From: Gracilaria vermiculophylla
Lineage: Eukaryota > Rhodophyta > Florideophyceae > Gracilariales > Gracilariaceae
Direction of reading: 5' to 3'
DNA: 55,721 bases
NCBI GenBank assembly: GCA_019155205.2
Contig: JAHNZQ020000049.1
Span: forward strand, 619,470 to 675,190
Shown here: piece after piece, positions 1 through 11,365 of the stretch
How positions within the stretch are numbered: position 1 is the stretch's first letter
How the letters are laid out: every line of letters begins with the position of its first letter
Program-made: the position numbers and the translations under genes
The notes under the pieces: model-generated
The model's input: only the letters and a program-made list of their open reading frames with translations
Told to the model about the DNA's origin: nothing
Databases searched by the model: none

Positions 1-755
1 TACAGGAAAAACGTGAAAACCCACCGAAATTATCTCCAAAAACTATTTCAAGTTTTTGCGAGAAGACAAGCTTTGTCTAATGTAGGTTGTGCGGTACAAT
101 GCTTTGATAGAATTAAACAATCGCAATTTTCTTTTTCATTTTATTCACTCGGCATGCTTTCCATCTTCCGTCACACGTAGTGCTACAACCGTTCTCATAT
201 ATTATCCTACATTAATTCCATTATTTAGTATAGTTCTATATCTTTTCTATCATAGATGGCCATGACTGACCTGCATGAGCAGCGGCCTAACGCACCAGTG
301 ACGAATTCACCACCCGTTTCGGTGCGGGTCGAATCTGAGACTGTCCAGGGTAGCCCAGAATGGCTGCCAGCAACAACTCTTCCTGGGACTTTTAGTGGCT
401 CTCCCTCCGGAAATGAGGCTTCCGCGACTGGTGCCGACGAGGCGGATGTCACCACGAGTTATCTACGCGCCTTTGGCATGAGCACCCAGGACATCTTGGT
501 TGATCTGTCCGCCATGCGGAACATCCTTGCGAATCGCCTCAGTGGGATTCCTCCGCCTCGTGACGGTTAAGTGGGTTGATCTTTTCTCAGTTCTTTCCCA
601 AGAGAGTCTGTTCCATCAAACCTGTGTGTTGTTTCCATTCCTCCCTCGTGTAGGGTTTCTGTTCCGCTCCCCTCAAGGTTATTTACGCGCGTCAATCCCG
701 AAATAAGGCCACCGTGATATGAGGTTGATTATGAAGTCGCCAGAAATATACGCCA
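1..755. other. No recognised gene; one short open frame
   Basis: The only open frame of note is 256-570 on the plus strand (104 codons, rich in Ser, Pro and Thr). I recognise no family in it. The stretch ends where an LTR-like repeat begins at 756, so it is probably flank of, or an older, mobile element. Nothing else could be supported here. Confidence 0.3.
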
Positions 756-1320
756 TGTGGATGCGGTACCTTCAATTATCCTTTCGAGGTGTTAGCGCAC
801 AACGTCGGTAAAGAGTTTTCGGTGATTTCAAAGGCATTAGTTCCTTAAGTTAGTCTACGGATAATCACCGTCACGGGGCAGGAATTATCCGGAAAGGAGA
901 TGCACAAGCACCAAGCGGAGAAGGGGTTTCACCGGGCGAACAATGCTGTTACAGGCGCTGCTAAGAGGCAACCTGGGGATCGACGGCTTCGAAACTTAAA
1001 AGCGCTCGACGAGAGTCTCCAACCGAAAAAATTAGAGGAAGACTCAAGGGTATTTGGTTTACCTGCCACAGAGGTGGAGCTCAACTGGCAGATTGAGTAA
1101 GGTCCCGGGAGCACGCCTCGACAGGTCTCACTACTGTAACGATTACCTGCACCAATTAACGAAAATAAATCTAAATTGTACAATTTATCAAGAGTACTGT
1201 AGCACACGTGGGCCGAATAATGCACCACGCGGCTCAGTTCATAAAATACGAACCTTTCTGAGGAATATCCCGTCTTAAAGCCACAGGACAGTGTCACCTT
1301 AGGATCCATTGTACTATACA
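756..1320 (-). repeat. LTR of Ty3/gypsy family A, copy 1 (probable 3' LTR)
   Basis: This segment is alignable along its length to 54129-54682 (same strand) and, as reverse complement, to 51333-51833. On the window strand it starts TGTGG and ends in TACTATACA, the TG...CA form of LTRs. The transcriptional sense is inferred from copy 3, which is followed by gag on its own strand, so this copy reads on the minus strand. Immediately upstream in that sense is a pure purine run (1321-1331), as expected before a 3' LTR. No clear target duplication is seen (flanks CGCCA and CCCCC), which fits attachment to an internal region rather than a solo LTR. Copies differ by many substitutions and small indels, so this is an old insertion. 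Confidence 0.75.
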
Positions 1321-1331
1321 CCCCCTTTCCT
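1321..1331 (-). other. Polypurine tract next to LTR copy 1
   Basis: Read on the minus strand, this is an 11-base all-purine run (AGGAAAGGGGG) that directly abuts the LTR start TGTATAG. In LTR retrotransposons the plus-strand primer tract sits exactly there. This assigns the LTR as a 3' LTR of an element whose body lies at higher coordinates. Confidence 0.6.
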
Positions 1332-1742
1332 GAATTACACCACGTCCCCAAGGTGCATCTTTCCATAGCTCGGCATCGGTCTTTAAACGGCTCCAAAGGG
1401 TGTTGATGTCAGAGTGGTATCAAATGATGTGAAAAATCTTCTCCTCCAAGCATTCTTCCGTACATCCCTATTCCCGCGTGGCGTATCGACCGCAAGCTCG
1501 TGCATCTCCTCTGAGGGGGTTCTGAATCACCAGCTCTTTTCGACTTAGCCTCGTCTACTTTTTCTTGGTGTAACTTCCTGGTGTTAGAGTGCCTAACAAT
1601 CCGATTTACTTGCAAATCTCTTTCTGAAAACGCCCAAGCCGTCGCCTTCGCTCGTGCATCCCAATTGGAGACAACGAACTCATTCTTTTACTTTCTTCAC
1701 CATCGTCGTCCTCCATTCACTATGAACCCACTCCCTGCTTAG

Positions 1743-3611
1743 GTGCTCGTCATTTCGTCGGCATTCCATCGTCCATCCTCTCTGCACATTCTTCGCCGGC
1801 GTCCTGACATGAATCCTTCCTCTGAGGCGCATATAATGGCGAGTCTTTCCCCTGGAGGTTTTCTATCCAACTTCTTTGATGCTACCACGCGTTCAGTCTC
1901 CGTCCATCCGCCTACATACACCTTCGAGTTGACTTCTCCGGCCCAGGCGCCTGCTTCCCCGTCCAACCCTGAGGTGTATCACACCTGCAGTAGTGTCCCG
2001 TTTCGCCCTGAGGAGCACTTCGACCAACGTGCTACACGGGTCTTCGTGCCATCATGACAGGCACATCAGTCTCTTGTGCTCCATGGAGGACTACATTCAC
2101 CTCTTTGGACGGTACTTTCAGGCGATGAGGCTCCACACCGTACCGGAGGTCGAGTACAACGACATTGAGCGAAACCGGGTGGTCGTCTTTCGCGCTCACT
2201 GGCTCCACACTCAGGTGCATTGTGACATTGCTCCGACACGGTGGGTCATTGCGACACTCCCTACCTCACGTTGGCTGAAGAGCCCGAGATTCAGACTCGA
2301 CTTCAACTACGGCAAATAGAATGTTCACATAAGGGAGCAGGGCAGCCCAGAAGCATCGCCGATGGAAGCTCCGCTCTTGCTGTGCTGCCCTTTAATCTCC
2401 CTCACACTCGCGTCTACTGGCTCAATGGGAACCGATGGGAGACGCACTTTGCGGATACGACCCGCGGGCAGAACGCCTACGGATGCTCCTATGGAAGGCA
2501 CAACACGGAGCTTCATTACATGTCTTTCGGGCAACGTCTGAAGTATTGACTGAAAGTGAACGACTCCTGAAGAGTTCATCGGGTCTCCCCACGCCTCTGT
2601 TTGGCGACGTCCATCACGTTCGCGTATCATACCTTGGCCGATCTGGATCCACATGAATCCCTATGGCGGCTCGTCATATTGATCGCCTCGATGGAATTCG
2701 CGGTCTGCACCCTCACTGCTTATCTCCAGGCAGTGGACGAGAGCTTCACTTCCTATACTCAGTGCCACGACGGTTTCCTCTACTAGGATTGTTCGTATTA
2801 GGCTTCCGCCGGACGTTTGCTACTCTTGTCGGTGCCAACTGTCTGGGTCATCCGCTCCTTAGGAATTCAGATTGTGGTCAAGGGCACCTCGTGTAGCGGA
2901 TCCGAGGCAGAAATGCGGCTGGAATGCAACCTACAGCTAGCGCGGAACGATACACCAGGTTTTCTCTTGTACTACTACGGCCAGTATAGGTTTCATCCCT
3001 TTGTGAGGAGCCCTAAGGAAGACGATGACGGGCGAGCCTACCTGGCCATCCCCCCACCTTGCACTTCTTACGATCCTCAGGTGCCACAGCTACGTGTCCT
3101 ATACTATGATCCCATGGAGGAGAGTCTGGCGATCTGCACGCCACTTCCGCTACTGGCTTTGTTGCACGTCGTGGCTGCTGCGCCTCCAGAGGTCCTGACT
3201 TAGCGTCCAGCGTCGATGGCAGATCCTTCCGAAGTGGTGGCCGATGTGACTTCTATGGAAGAGAAAGAGATTACTCCCGTACCAACTGTTTCGGCCCAGG
3301 TGGTGCAACCCCAACTGCGGAGCGTCTGGGTGCCGGCTATTCAGCCTCGCCTGAGAAGCGTCCCAGTTACTGTGCAACCGTCATTTTCGGTGTCGAATGC
3401 TTTACCTTTGGCTCCGCCGACCTCTATGGCAGTACCAGAACAATGCATTCGGGAGCCCACTGTCCCAGCTGGTACGCCGTCTGTGACTCTTTCTGTGGCG
3501 GTTATTATTTCGTCAACGAAGGTTGCCGCTCCTGGCGTACCCTTGACCGGTTATCCTCTGGGACTCTTGGTACGGCCTTCAAGGCGTTGTTGCAGGCTGT
3601 TCTGCTCTTAA
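1743..3611 (+). pseudogene. Broken plus-strand open frames between a 3' LTR and gypsy integrase; unknown product
   Basis: Several long plus-strand open frames lie end to end: 1743-2057, 2241-2549, 2601-2786, 2817-3203 and 3216-3611 share one frame, while 1993-2319 and 2435-2896 use the others. The longest stretches look protein-like: an acidic, aromatic segment around 2080-2320, a segment rich in Tyr, Pro and Asp around 2930-3130, then a Val/Pro/Ser-rich tail at 3216-3600. I recognise no family. The run lies between the 3' LTR (756-1320, minus) and the integrase end (4154, minus) and reads antisense to that element. It may be an antisense extra ORF of the retroelement, or part of a different nested element. 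The stops and frame changes say it is dead. Confidence 0.35.
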
Positions 3612-4153
3612 TTGTACTGTACAGGCATTGCACGAGGCTTGCAACTTGTTCTTAGAGCCCCATATGGCCTGGGCGGGCTGAGCATTGATGGCTGGAATCA
3701 AGGAGAGCCTGAAGGAGTTCATTTAGAACCAAGCTTTCGTACCGAAGGCTTTCCTAGATGCGGAGTTTCGGACGTAGATTGGTGCCCTGTAGGCGTGGGA
3801 AACCTGGCTACGAAAGGTATTCCACGTAGTAATAGAAATGAAATACCCTTGATTTGAAGCAGCGGCTTTCCGACGGGTGATTGAAGTACTCATTGGCCGT
3901 GCCCCAGCGCCCAGCGATAAGGGTGCCGGCGCAGAAGCGTACGAAAAACGGGCAACGACTGCCTCGAGGCAGTAAAAAGTACTCCAGGTGAAAGGGAGAT
4001 AGCAGAAAACGAAAACCAACCCCGTCTCGGCTCCCCTTTCGCTTTCTGCAACAAAAAAAGGTACGCGAAAATGTGTGTACGCTCCAGGTTGGAGTGATAT
4101 CTTTTGAAAACATTCTCCGGAATATGTTTTATGGGTTCCTACATGTCCTCCTT

Positions 4154-5590
4154 TCAGATGTACACGTGCAATCGTACGCGGTACAATAGTTCATGACGAG
4201 TCTCTCGGTGAGAGACATTATGGTCCACCGCACAAAGGATATCACCTGCAGGGGTCACAATGGCGTCTGGGGCTTCCATCAATATTTCACAGAGAGTTGT
4301 GATGAGATTTCCAGTATCCATCGGCTTCGTTGCTCTCCAGGTGGTTAAAGGAGTAAAATCCGCCGAGGACCCCTGAGTTGGGGTGGGGGGCGTTCCTGAA
4401 AAGCTGGGCGTTGGGACGTTGGTCACCTGATCGCCGGAGACGACTTCTTGGAGCCCGTTTGTCTCAATTGCTACAGGTTTTCTGTAGGTTTCAAGGACTT
4501 TGTAAAGCCCTGAGGTGTTTGGCGCCAACATGTGAGTGATGTCAGGCGGTTTATTGGACGTCTCTTCAGGTTTGTCGAGGAAAGCCTGGTCTCCTTCCTT
4601 CAGGTGAGGGCCTCTTTCCCCTTTCCATCAAAATCCTACTTATATCTCCTCTGCAAGGCACTGCATACCTCCTTTGCGAGAGACAGTGCCTCATCATAGT
4701 GGCTAAAAATGGAGCTCTTTGCTTGAGCCACTGTTGGTGCCTGTAGCCCATCCTCCGGATACGCCGTGGTGTGGGCTTTGATAACGGCTTTGGGCGTGAC
4801 GCCCCAGATCACCACCTTGAAAGGAGCAGTCTCCATTGAGCGGTGCACCTGCAGATGCCATGCATACGTGAGCGGGACCACGTATGCGTCCCAATCCTTC
4901 TGGTGATACGCGAAGACATGTTTTAATCTTGAGGGGATGGATTTGTTAAACCAGTCCGCCTGATCGTGGGTCTGGGGGTCACATGCAGTGGTAATCAAAG
5001 ATTTAATTTCCAGCAGTCCGTAGATAAATTTGAGAAGCTTTGGCGTAAACTGGGGTCCGTTGTCCGTGAGGAGATACAACGAGATACCAAACAGCTAAAA
5101 TCAATCTTCCGGAAAGCTGTCGGAAACCACCACTGCAATGGTGCCTCGGAGGAGAATGGCGCGCCTGATCTTCGAGAACAGATGGTTTATTACGAGGATA
5201 AATCGGTATCCTTTCTCCAACTTGGGGATAGGCCCCAAAACATCCTTGGCCACAAACTCCGAGTTTACTAAAGGGGAGAACAGGGTGAATGGCGTCCGAT
5301 GTTTGCGTGAGTGCTCCCAAGCGGCGGCGCACGAGTGGCCATCCGCCATCGTCGGGAGGCTTCAAGCCATATCGAGCTACTAAAACTCCCTCCGCATGGT
5401 GAAATAAAAACGCGATGAAACGGGGTGTCCGACAAAGCGTGAGTAGGACGAAAGATACAGAACCCGCGCCCACAAGCTCGTTGAGACCACGTTTTGGAGA
5501 GCACTGTCCAAGGGAGCGCTGCGTACAAGTACGTCCTCTCTGTCGACACCAAAAGATGATGTTAGACTTTCTACAGTGGCGAGGCACTCC
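4154..5590 (-). pseudogene. E1 integrase (zinc-binding, catalytic core and C-terminal domains), frameshifted
   Basis: Near 5349-5100 the frame carries a CAAAW...H...H segment leading into DVLGPIPKLEKGYRFILVI, the entry to the gypsy integrase core. At 5079-4636 it continues with LLTDNGPQFTPKLL and TTACDPQTHDQADWFN, matching the DNGPQF and HPQTNGQVERFN blocks of the family. The C-terminal part (4600-4154) has LKEGDQAFLDKP and then SGLYKVLETYRKP, as in the GPY/F domain. At least two frame changes separate these blocks, and no complete catalytic domain is open. Confidence 0.85.
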
Positions 5591-5899
5591 TTTCAGTACG
5601 CATCCGTACTCTGCTCCTTCGGGAACTCCAGTATGGTAATGGGGAGAACTGCGTTCTCTTCCTTGGGGAAGGCTACCACCTTTGGGTGTCCACTAAACTT
5701 TACTTCAAGTTCACAGCATTTCAAACATTCTCCTTTGAATGCCTCTTTCCTGTCGGCATTCTCGATGAATGGATACGAAATAGAGTCCTCCAACGGTATT
5801 TTATTTTCTCCTTCCGAAAAGATAAGTGACAAAGCGTCAGCCGCCTAGTGTTTTATAACAGGGCTGTAGAAGACGTCAAATCCGTGCTCCAGGAGGTGT

Positions 5900-6190
5900 C
5901 ATATCTATCTCTCTAGACGATTGGAAGCATCTGTCAAGGACGGTATCCACTTCGAAGGTGTGTGGTCCGTTCTCAAGTTGAAACGCGCGCCTTCCAGGTA
6001 CGGGCGAAAACGAAACACGGCCCAAACGATGGCGAGACGTACACGCTTCGATGTGGAATAATTCCGCTCCGTCGGTAAAAGGCTGAGATTCCAGTATCCT
6101 ATAGGTTGACGTCCACCTTCACGTTGTTCCTGTCGGAGGCTACATCCGACCTGATATTTACAAACGTCTGTGTTTAGCACCATTCGACCA
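5900..6190 (-). pseudogene. E1 RNase H domain
   Basis: The minus-strand frame 6183-5905 reads ...QPIGYWNLSLLPTERNYSTS... and ...RFRPYLEGARFNLRTDHTPSKW. This corresponds to the gypsy RNase H blocks RPIAYASRKL-P-ERNYS and FRPYLEG-F-VRTDH. It removes RNA from the hybrid during reverse transcription in live elements. The catalytic TDAS segment before it is degraded to NTDV. Confidence 0.85.
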
Positions 6191-6289
6191 TTCGGTTTCT
6201 AGAATACGAAGATCGGTGGCTCTATTAGTCTCCTCTACAAGGTGTGGAAGGCTTCGAACTCTTTGTCAGTCAAGAAAACCAATTATCTC

Positions 6290-7010
6290 CGTTTTTTTTT
6301 CTCCCAGAAGCGATTAAACGGCACCCTAGTACGGGAGAAATTCGAAAAAACCCTCTGAAAGACATTATATAAGACCAGGGAAGAACAGAGCTCCGAATGG
6401 TTTTTAGGAGTGTGAGCTTCTTAGATGGAATCCTGAGTCTTGTGAATACCCGTATGTGGCCCGGACGCACAAAGTGCACCAAGGCATCTACCGAGGACTT
6501 GAATAAAACGCCTTTCCAGCTTCAAAGGGAGTCCAGCATCCTACAGAAGGTGGAGCACTTGCTTAAAATGCATAAAGTGCACCTCCACGCTGCGGGAGGA
6601 TATAAAGAAATCGTCAATATACACCAGGGCGTACTGCCACTCTACTTTGGACAGGATTATGTCCACCGCTCGTTGGAATGTATCGAGTGCATTCTTCGAT
6701 CCAAAGAGAATCCTTGTGAATCTGAACATTCCACAGTGGGAAGTGAACTTTGTTGGATCCTCATCGGATACATCCATCCCAATTTGTCAGTAGCCACTGT
6801 TGGCATCCAGCGTGGAGAAAACAGAGGCATTACCCAAGGAGTAAATACATTCATCCCTACGAGGTATCGGGTACGACTCGCGTACCGTCACTTGGTTGAT
6901 GCGTCTTCACTCAGTGCGGAACCTCAAGGAAACATCTTTCTTCTTCGCTAATACCACCAGGGAGGCTCATTTGGAGCTGTAAGGCTTGATAACGCCCTTT
7001 TATTGCATCC
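6290..7010 (-). pseudogene. E1 reverse transcriptase
   Basis: Read on the minus strand: a palm start with KKKDVSLRFRTE, then RESYPIPRRDECIYSLG, STLDANSGY, and at 6777-6541 HCGMFRFTRILFGSKNALDTFQ followed by ALVYIDDFF, the catalytic Y-x-DD box. The order and spacing are those of Ty3/gypsy RT. In-frame stops (for example just after ANSGY and in the palm start) make it inactive. Confidence 0.9.
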
Positions 7011-7221
7011 AATGGGCCTCATTGCGTTAAAAATCGCGTGCATGAGGCTCTGCCCTCCTCGTAAGTTGGTGTACCGATTTCGCCTTAGGTGTGAGCTGGA
7101 TCCGTTGCTTGGCCAGGATCACCTGACCAGGGCGACCAGATCACATGCCCCCAAAAGGGGATAGCATCTCCACTACACTACGGCGATACTACTTGAAATC
7201 TTCGCCAATTTAGAGCGTCTA

Positions 7222-8183
7222 CTACCAAATGGCAGACTTCTCTTCTTCTAGATTCTTCGATGGAAATTTGGTTTCCATAGTGATGCTTGTATCGAATTCA
7301 GCAAGGTCTTTTATGAGTGGAAGATGAGCCAGTCCTGCACCGGATGGTAGTGCCCAGCCGACGATAGATCCTTTTTGAAGCCGCAAAGGCGACTCTTTTG
7401 GGTTAGCGAAGACGACCCTGAAGAAAGTAGTCGGCACTGTTCCATAACGCCATTCTCCATCATAGAGTGCTGATTAGTTGTCAGATGCAAACTCTCCTAT
7501 AGGGAAGAAAGGGTGGATGCAGAGGTCTGCACCCAAACTTCGGCCTGACTACTCGCTGATATTTTGATACTTTTCACCACCCGGAGATTTTTTGACTTGG
7601 TCTGCGGTGGAAGATTACCCTTTTGACGCGCATTGGCGTCCGGATTCAGATGTGCGGACACGATACCTACAGGAGCAGCTTCGTGAAACGTCACCTTCCG
7701 CAGGCGTGGATATATTGCACGTACATATTGATTAACAAGGGAAGTGCCCGATATGCACTGTGCTGCCGAGTTGGTCACCACGAGGAACCACACCTTCGCC
7801 TGTAAGGAGCCCCACCGAATATACAAAAGTAATGCTCCTAGGATGTACAATTGTCAACTCAATACGTCTTGCACCGTAGAGAGCTTGCCGGTACTCAAAA
7901 AGCCAAGGGAGGAGCGCGGGAGCACGTTAGTGTGAACCAGGTTTGAATAAGCACCGGTGTCAAGACTAGCGCGCACCCTTGTGGAGCCAAGTGAAGAGCA
8001 TCCTATAGAGGCAAACACCTTATAATTCTCACAGGAGAGCAAGCAAACAGAGTCCGCAAAGGTGTCCAATGGATCTAAATGGAAATGGATGGGTCCGCCG
8101 ATTCTGCGTGGACTATGCAGATGGCTTTTCCCGTTTTCCTTGAAATGACGTCCGTTGGGCTGAGGCTCGACAGGCAAGAGCAA
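7222..8183 (-). pseudogene. E1 aspartic protease and protease-RT linker
   Basis: The minus frame 8183-7854 contains RASLDTGAYSNLVHTNVLP, the retroviral-type aspartic protease active site (LDTGA, about 7953-7966). The following frame (7850-7497) carries VWFLVVTNSAAQCISGTSL, which resembles the second half of the fold. The linker 7437-7222 reads FFRVVFANPKESPLRLQKGS, a segment usual between protease and RT. Frames change at about 7850 and 7440. Confidence 0.7.
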
Positions 8184-8699
8184 CGCGGAGCCTTAACGCG
8201 CGACGTTGAAGATTTACCTGGTTTAGGGGGATTAGAGTCCCGCAGAGGGACGCCTGTTGTGGTTGCGCATCGGGATGCATCGTGTTCCCCTGTGGTACAA
8301 CCGCTATGAGAAAAGGCCCATGCACTGGCAGCGCACGTGCGCATGAAGTAATCTGCACTCCAACTAGAACAAGGTAACCGTAGTTTCCTTGAGGGTACCG
8401 GATGTCGTGATACGTGGTTCGATAACTTCCGCTCTCCGTTGGTGTGTCTTTAAGGTCCTGGAAGTTCTTCTCCCGTACCTACAAGATGGCGGCCTCATCG
8501 TTCAATATTTTTACGCTGAGTTTATTTATGGTACTACTCAGTACAAGTTAAGGTTCTACGGGTATAGGTCTTCCCGTCAGGATGTTGCCATCAGGACTCC
8601 TAATCATGGCATTTGACTCTGCACTTGAGATATTTGGCGCATCATGGCACTCTTCTTTTCTCTAGGCCTTCATTTAATTCTTTAGAGAATTCAATGCGC

Positions 8700-9640
8700 T
8701 CTCCATGCGGTTAATCACATCCTCTTTGCGTTCAGCCTGAGTTACCTGAGTGTTTACTATTCCTTTCGATGGACCACCCAGTTTTCCTGAGAACGCGAGT
8801 CATTGTCGAGAGTCTAGTTCGGTTTGGTGTGTTTCCCCTAGACAGTCTTTCTCTTCAATTGGTTCTTCCCATTCTTATGTTTCAACGGACGGCATCCAGG
8901 CCTATGACGAAGAAAATAGGCATTGTTTTTCAAATCTCCCATTTGCTCCGCACTCATTCCTCGCTGATAATTTTGCCTTTAGACATCCCCAATCTCCATG
9001 GGAACTGGTCCATTCTAAAACCCTGTATTGAATACGAATCCGCGCTCAGAGAAGAATCCTGCACAATACAAAACTCCGTCGACATCTAGGGCAATCTTTG
9101 CTGCTCTTAAATCATTGTTGGACTGGGTTTGCGAACTTCCAAGAGAATATGAGGTTTCAATCCTTCGGTGATTCTATCCAGCTTTTCGGACTCACTTACC
9201 TCTGGAATGCCGATCACAATGTTTCGAAAATCAGACAAATAAATGGCTACACTGGTTTTCTACTTTAGCTTGAAGAGTCTGTGTCGTTCTCTCACAGTAC
9301 TATCTTTGGGCACGAACTCGTTCTTGACACTGAGTTTAAAGGTTTCCCAAGTAGACGGAACCTTTTCTTCCACTACCAGTGTTAACCACCAGTTCGCAGC
9401 GGTACCCGTCATATAAGTTGATGCGAAATAGACTGCCGTACGTGCATCTATGTAAATATCTGGCCAATTTGAACGAGAAGAAGATATTTCTCAACGAATT
9501 GTAGTCCTGCACGAACATTTAAGGCATCACGGCGCCCATCAAACTTATTAGGCTTCGACAGTTTCATGAAAGACATGTTGTACTGTTTTTCCTCTTCTTA
9601 AAAATCTTGTTCTTTTTGATATTTATGGCACCCGTAAGGA
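8700..9640 (-). pseudogene. E1 gag capsid relic
   Basis: On the minus strand about 9240-9120 reads LSDFRNIVIGIPEVSESEKL followed by DRITEGLKPHILLEVRKPS, the typical gypsy gag capsid end in which the cleft helix is followed by -F-GLKP-I---V. Upstream fragments (about 9530-9330) fit the middle of gag but are cut by several stops. A Cys-rich stretch around 8340-8100 could be the nucleocapsid region, but no intact C-C-H-C knuckle is visible. Confidence 0.6.
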
Positions 9641-10689
9641 AGGTCCTTGAGTCCCAAGTATATTTTCTTGGCCGGAAGTGTTATAAAATTCGACAACTCT
9701 GACAATACTTGACACTAGGCAAGTCCTGCTCCCTTGCCTTTCAGGATATCCCCACATGTTTACATTCTATCACAGGGTATGATGCAGCCAGTGTAAACCT
9801 TCACGGTGTCCTTAGCTTAATGACGCAGCTTCTCGAGTCGACCGTGAGATATACTGTACAGCGCGTTGAGAGAACCTAGAAAAGTGTACCTCGTCCAAGG
9901 CATGACTGTGCTTTGTTCACAAGCGTTACTCGAAACCCGTGCCCCGCAGGTCTGGCCTAGCTAACAGCCAACAAGACAGAAGGGTTGAAGAGGATACTTG
10001 GCTTTACAGCAGTTACACCTGGTCGGGAAACAGTGTTCGGTAATCTTCTGCTTTTCCCTGCACCCAATATCCCCGAGGTAGCCACAACACTCTGCAAGGG
10101 TGGCTCCAACCCCCAATCGCCAGTAGCTGTAGCCCCAGTTCTGTGTCAACGGTTATCTTGCACTTTTACCCACAGGTTAACCAATCGTGGGAACCACTTT
10201 ACACAGATTTGACGAATCAGCACTACTGATTCGCAATAAAGTTTCCAATTATAACAATACAATTTCCAATAAAACTGGTTTCCTTTTCACAAAAATCAGA
10301 AATTGAAATTAAAACCAAATATCGAAAAAGCACGATAATTCTAGATATTTCCCCATAAAAAAATATCACTTCAAAAATTTCCACGTTTATATCGGCGATT
10401 TTTCTTCTTCCGATCGGGGCGGTTACAGCAGCCAGAACGCTTGCCATGCTACCAGTGAAATGAATAGCAGAAAATAGACGATAATTTCAATAAAACTTTT
10501 CTTCTGTTGCCTGATGCTCTTTTTAATCGACAGGACAACGCCTTTATGTAGACTGTAGATTCTTCCCCTTGGAGAACTCTAAAATCAAGTTGTAAGTTGT
10601 CCAGCACAGAAAGCTGAGCTGAAAATCTTCCAGAAACTTCTAGAGACGTCGATAAACTATCTTTTGACGTCACACCAAAATGAATAAAG
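9641..10689. other. No recognised gene
   Basis: Short broken frames only. A sharp change to AT-rich sequence occurs near 10210. A 5' LTR for E1 would be expected here, but I could not match this stretch to the LTR family seen elsewhere in the window. Confidence 0.4.
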
Positions 10690-11350
10690 TGTAACTTGCA
10701 AACAGTTTGTCATAATGATAGCAATATGTAAAGCATTGTCATCTGTCCAAATTAAGGTTTTACACAATTTAAAATACATTCTTTTCGCAGCTAACTTTTT
10801 TGTCAGTGCTCATACTTAAGCACACCAAGGTATTTTGTTTTGTTTATTTTAAGCTTTCCAAGGAAAATGTTGTTCAATTTTATAAACCAAAACAGTTTTT
10901 AAGCCTTGTTCAATACTATGTTTTTCAGTTTTTCATAAACTTATCATTCTTCCAGGGGCGTTTTAAGTGCGAAATACACGGCAAGGATAACATTGTTGCA
11001 AAACAGTATGCCGAGCATTGGAGCTGAGCATTATTAGGCTATAAATATAACGTTATGTTTACATTACAATAGTTATTTAAGAAAATGGTATAAAAATGAG
11101 AATAACGGCCTTAATCCAAGGTAATGTTTGCAGTGTTGTGTTATAAGCTTTTAATTAATAGGATGTAAAGTCGTTTTGAGGGAAAAGAAACAACGTGCTG
11201 TTGAAATAATCATGCGGTACTTCGAAATGTCCTATCTTTTTGAAATGCGAAATTGATTAGTTTTAGGGAAAAGGACGGCTACAGTACGCAAATTTGCGCA
11301 TTTTGGCGAGCTTTATGGGTGTCCTATATTTTTGAAAAGCACTGTATGCA
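10690..11350 (+). repeat. Direct repeat, left copy (non-autonomous Tc1-related)
   Basis: This AT-rich segment aligns colinearly with about 13150-13890 through many shared blocks (for example AGCAATATGTAAAGC with GAACAATATGTAAAACGC, and GAAAATGTTGTTCAATTTTATAAACC with its diverged partner). Both copies end in two Tc1-type terminal motifs about 90 bp apart, at 11230-11249 and 11321-11346 here (TCCTAT-TTTTTGAAA...). It has no coding capacity. It is probably an internally deleted or unrelated-cargo element mobilised by a Tc1 transposase. Confidence 0.7.
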
Positions 11351-11365
11351 TCACCATACTGTACA

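Larger units (their letters stand above)
4154..9640 (-). mobile_element. Degenerate Ty3/gypsy retrotransposon E1 (gag-protease-RT-RNase H-integrase)
   Basis: On the minus strand the order is gag (about 9640-8700), protease (about 8183-7497), reverse transcriptase (about 7010-6290), RNase H (6190-5900) and integrase (about 5590-4154). Integrase last is the diagnostic Ty3/gypsy order. All domains are cut by stops and frameshifts. No 5' LTR was recognised above 9640. The LTR at 756-1320 has the right orientation and a polypurine tract to be the 3' LTR, but it lies 2.8 kb beyond the integrase, so the link is inferred. Confidence 0.85.

Noticed and set aside
1410..1425. TGGTATCA as tRNA-Met primer-binding site
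   Set aside because: It reads on the plus strand, about 95 bp outside the LTR, and the match stops after eight bases. The adjacent polypurine tract says this side is the 3' end of a minus-strand element.
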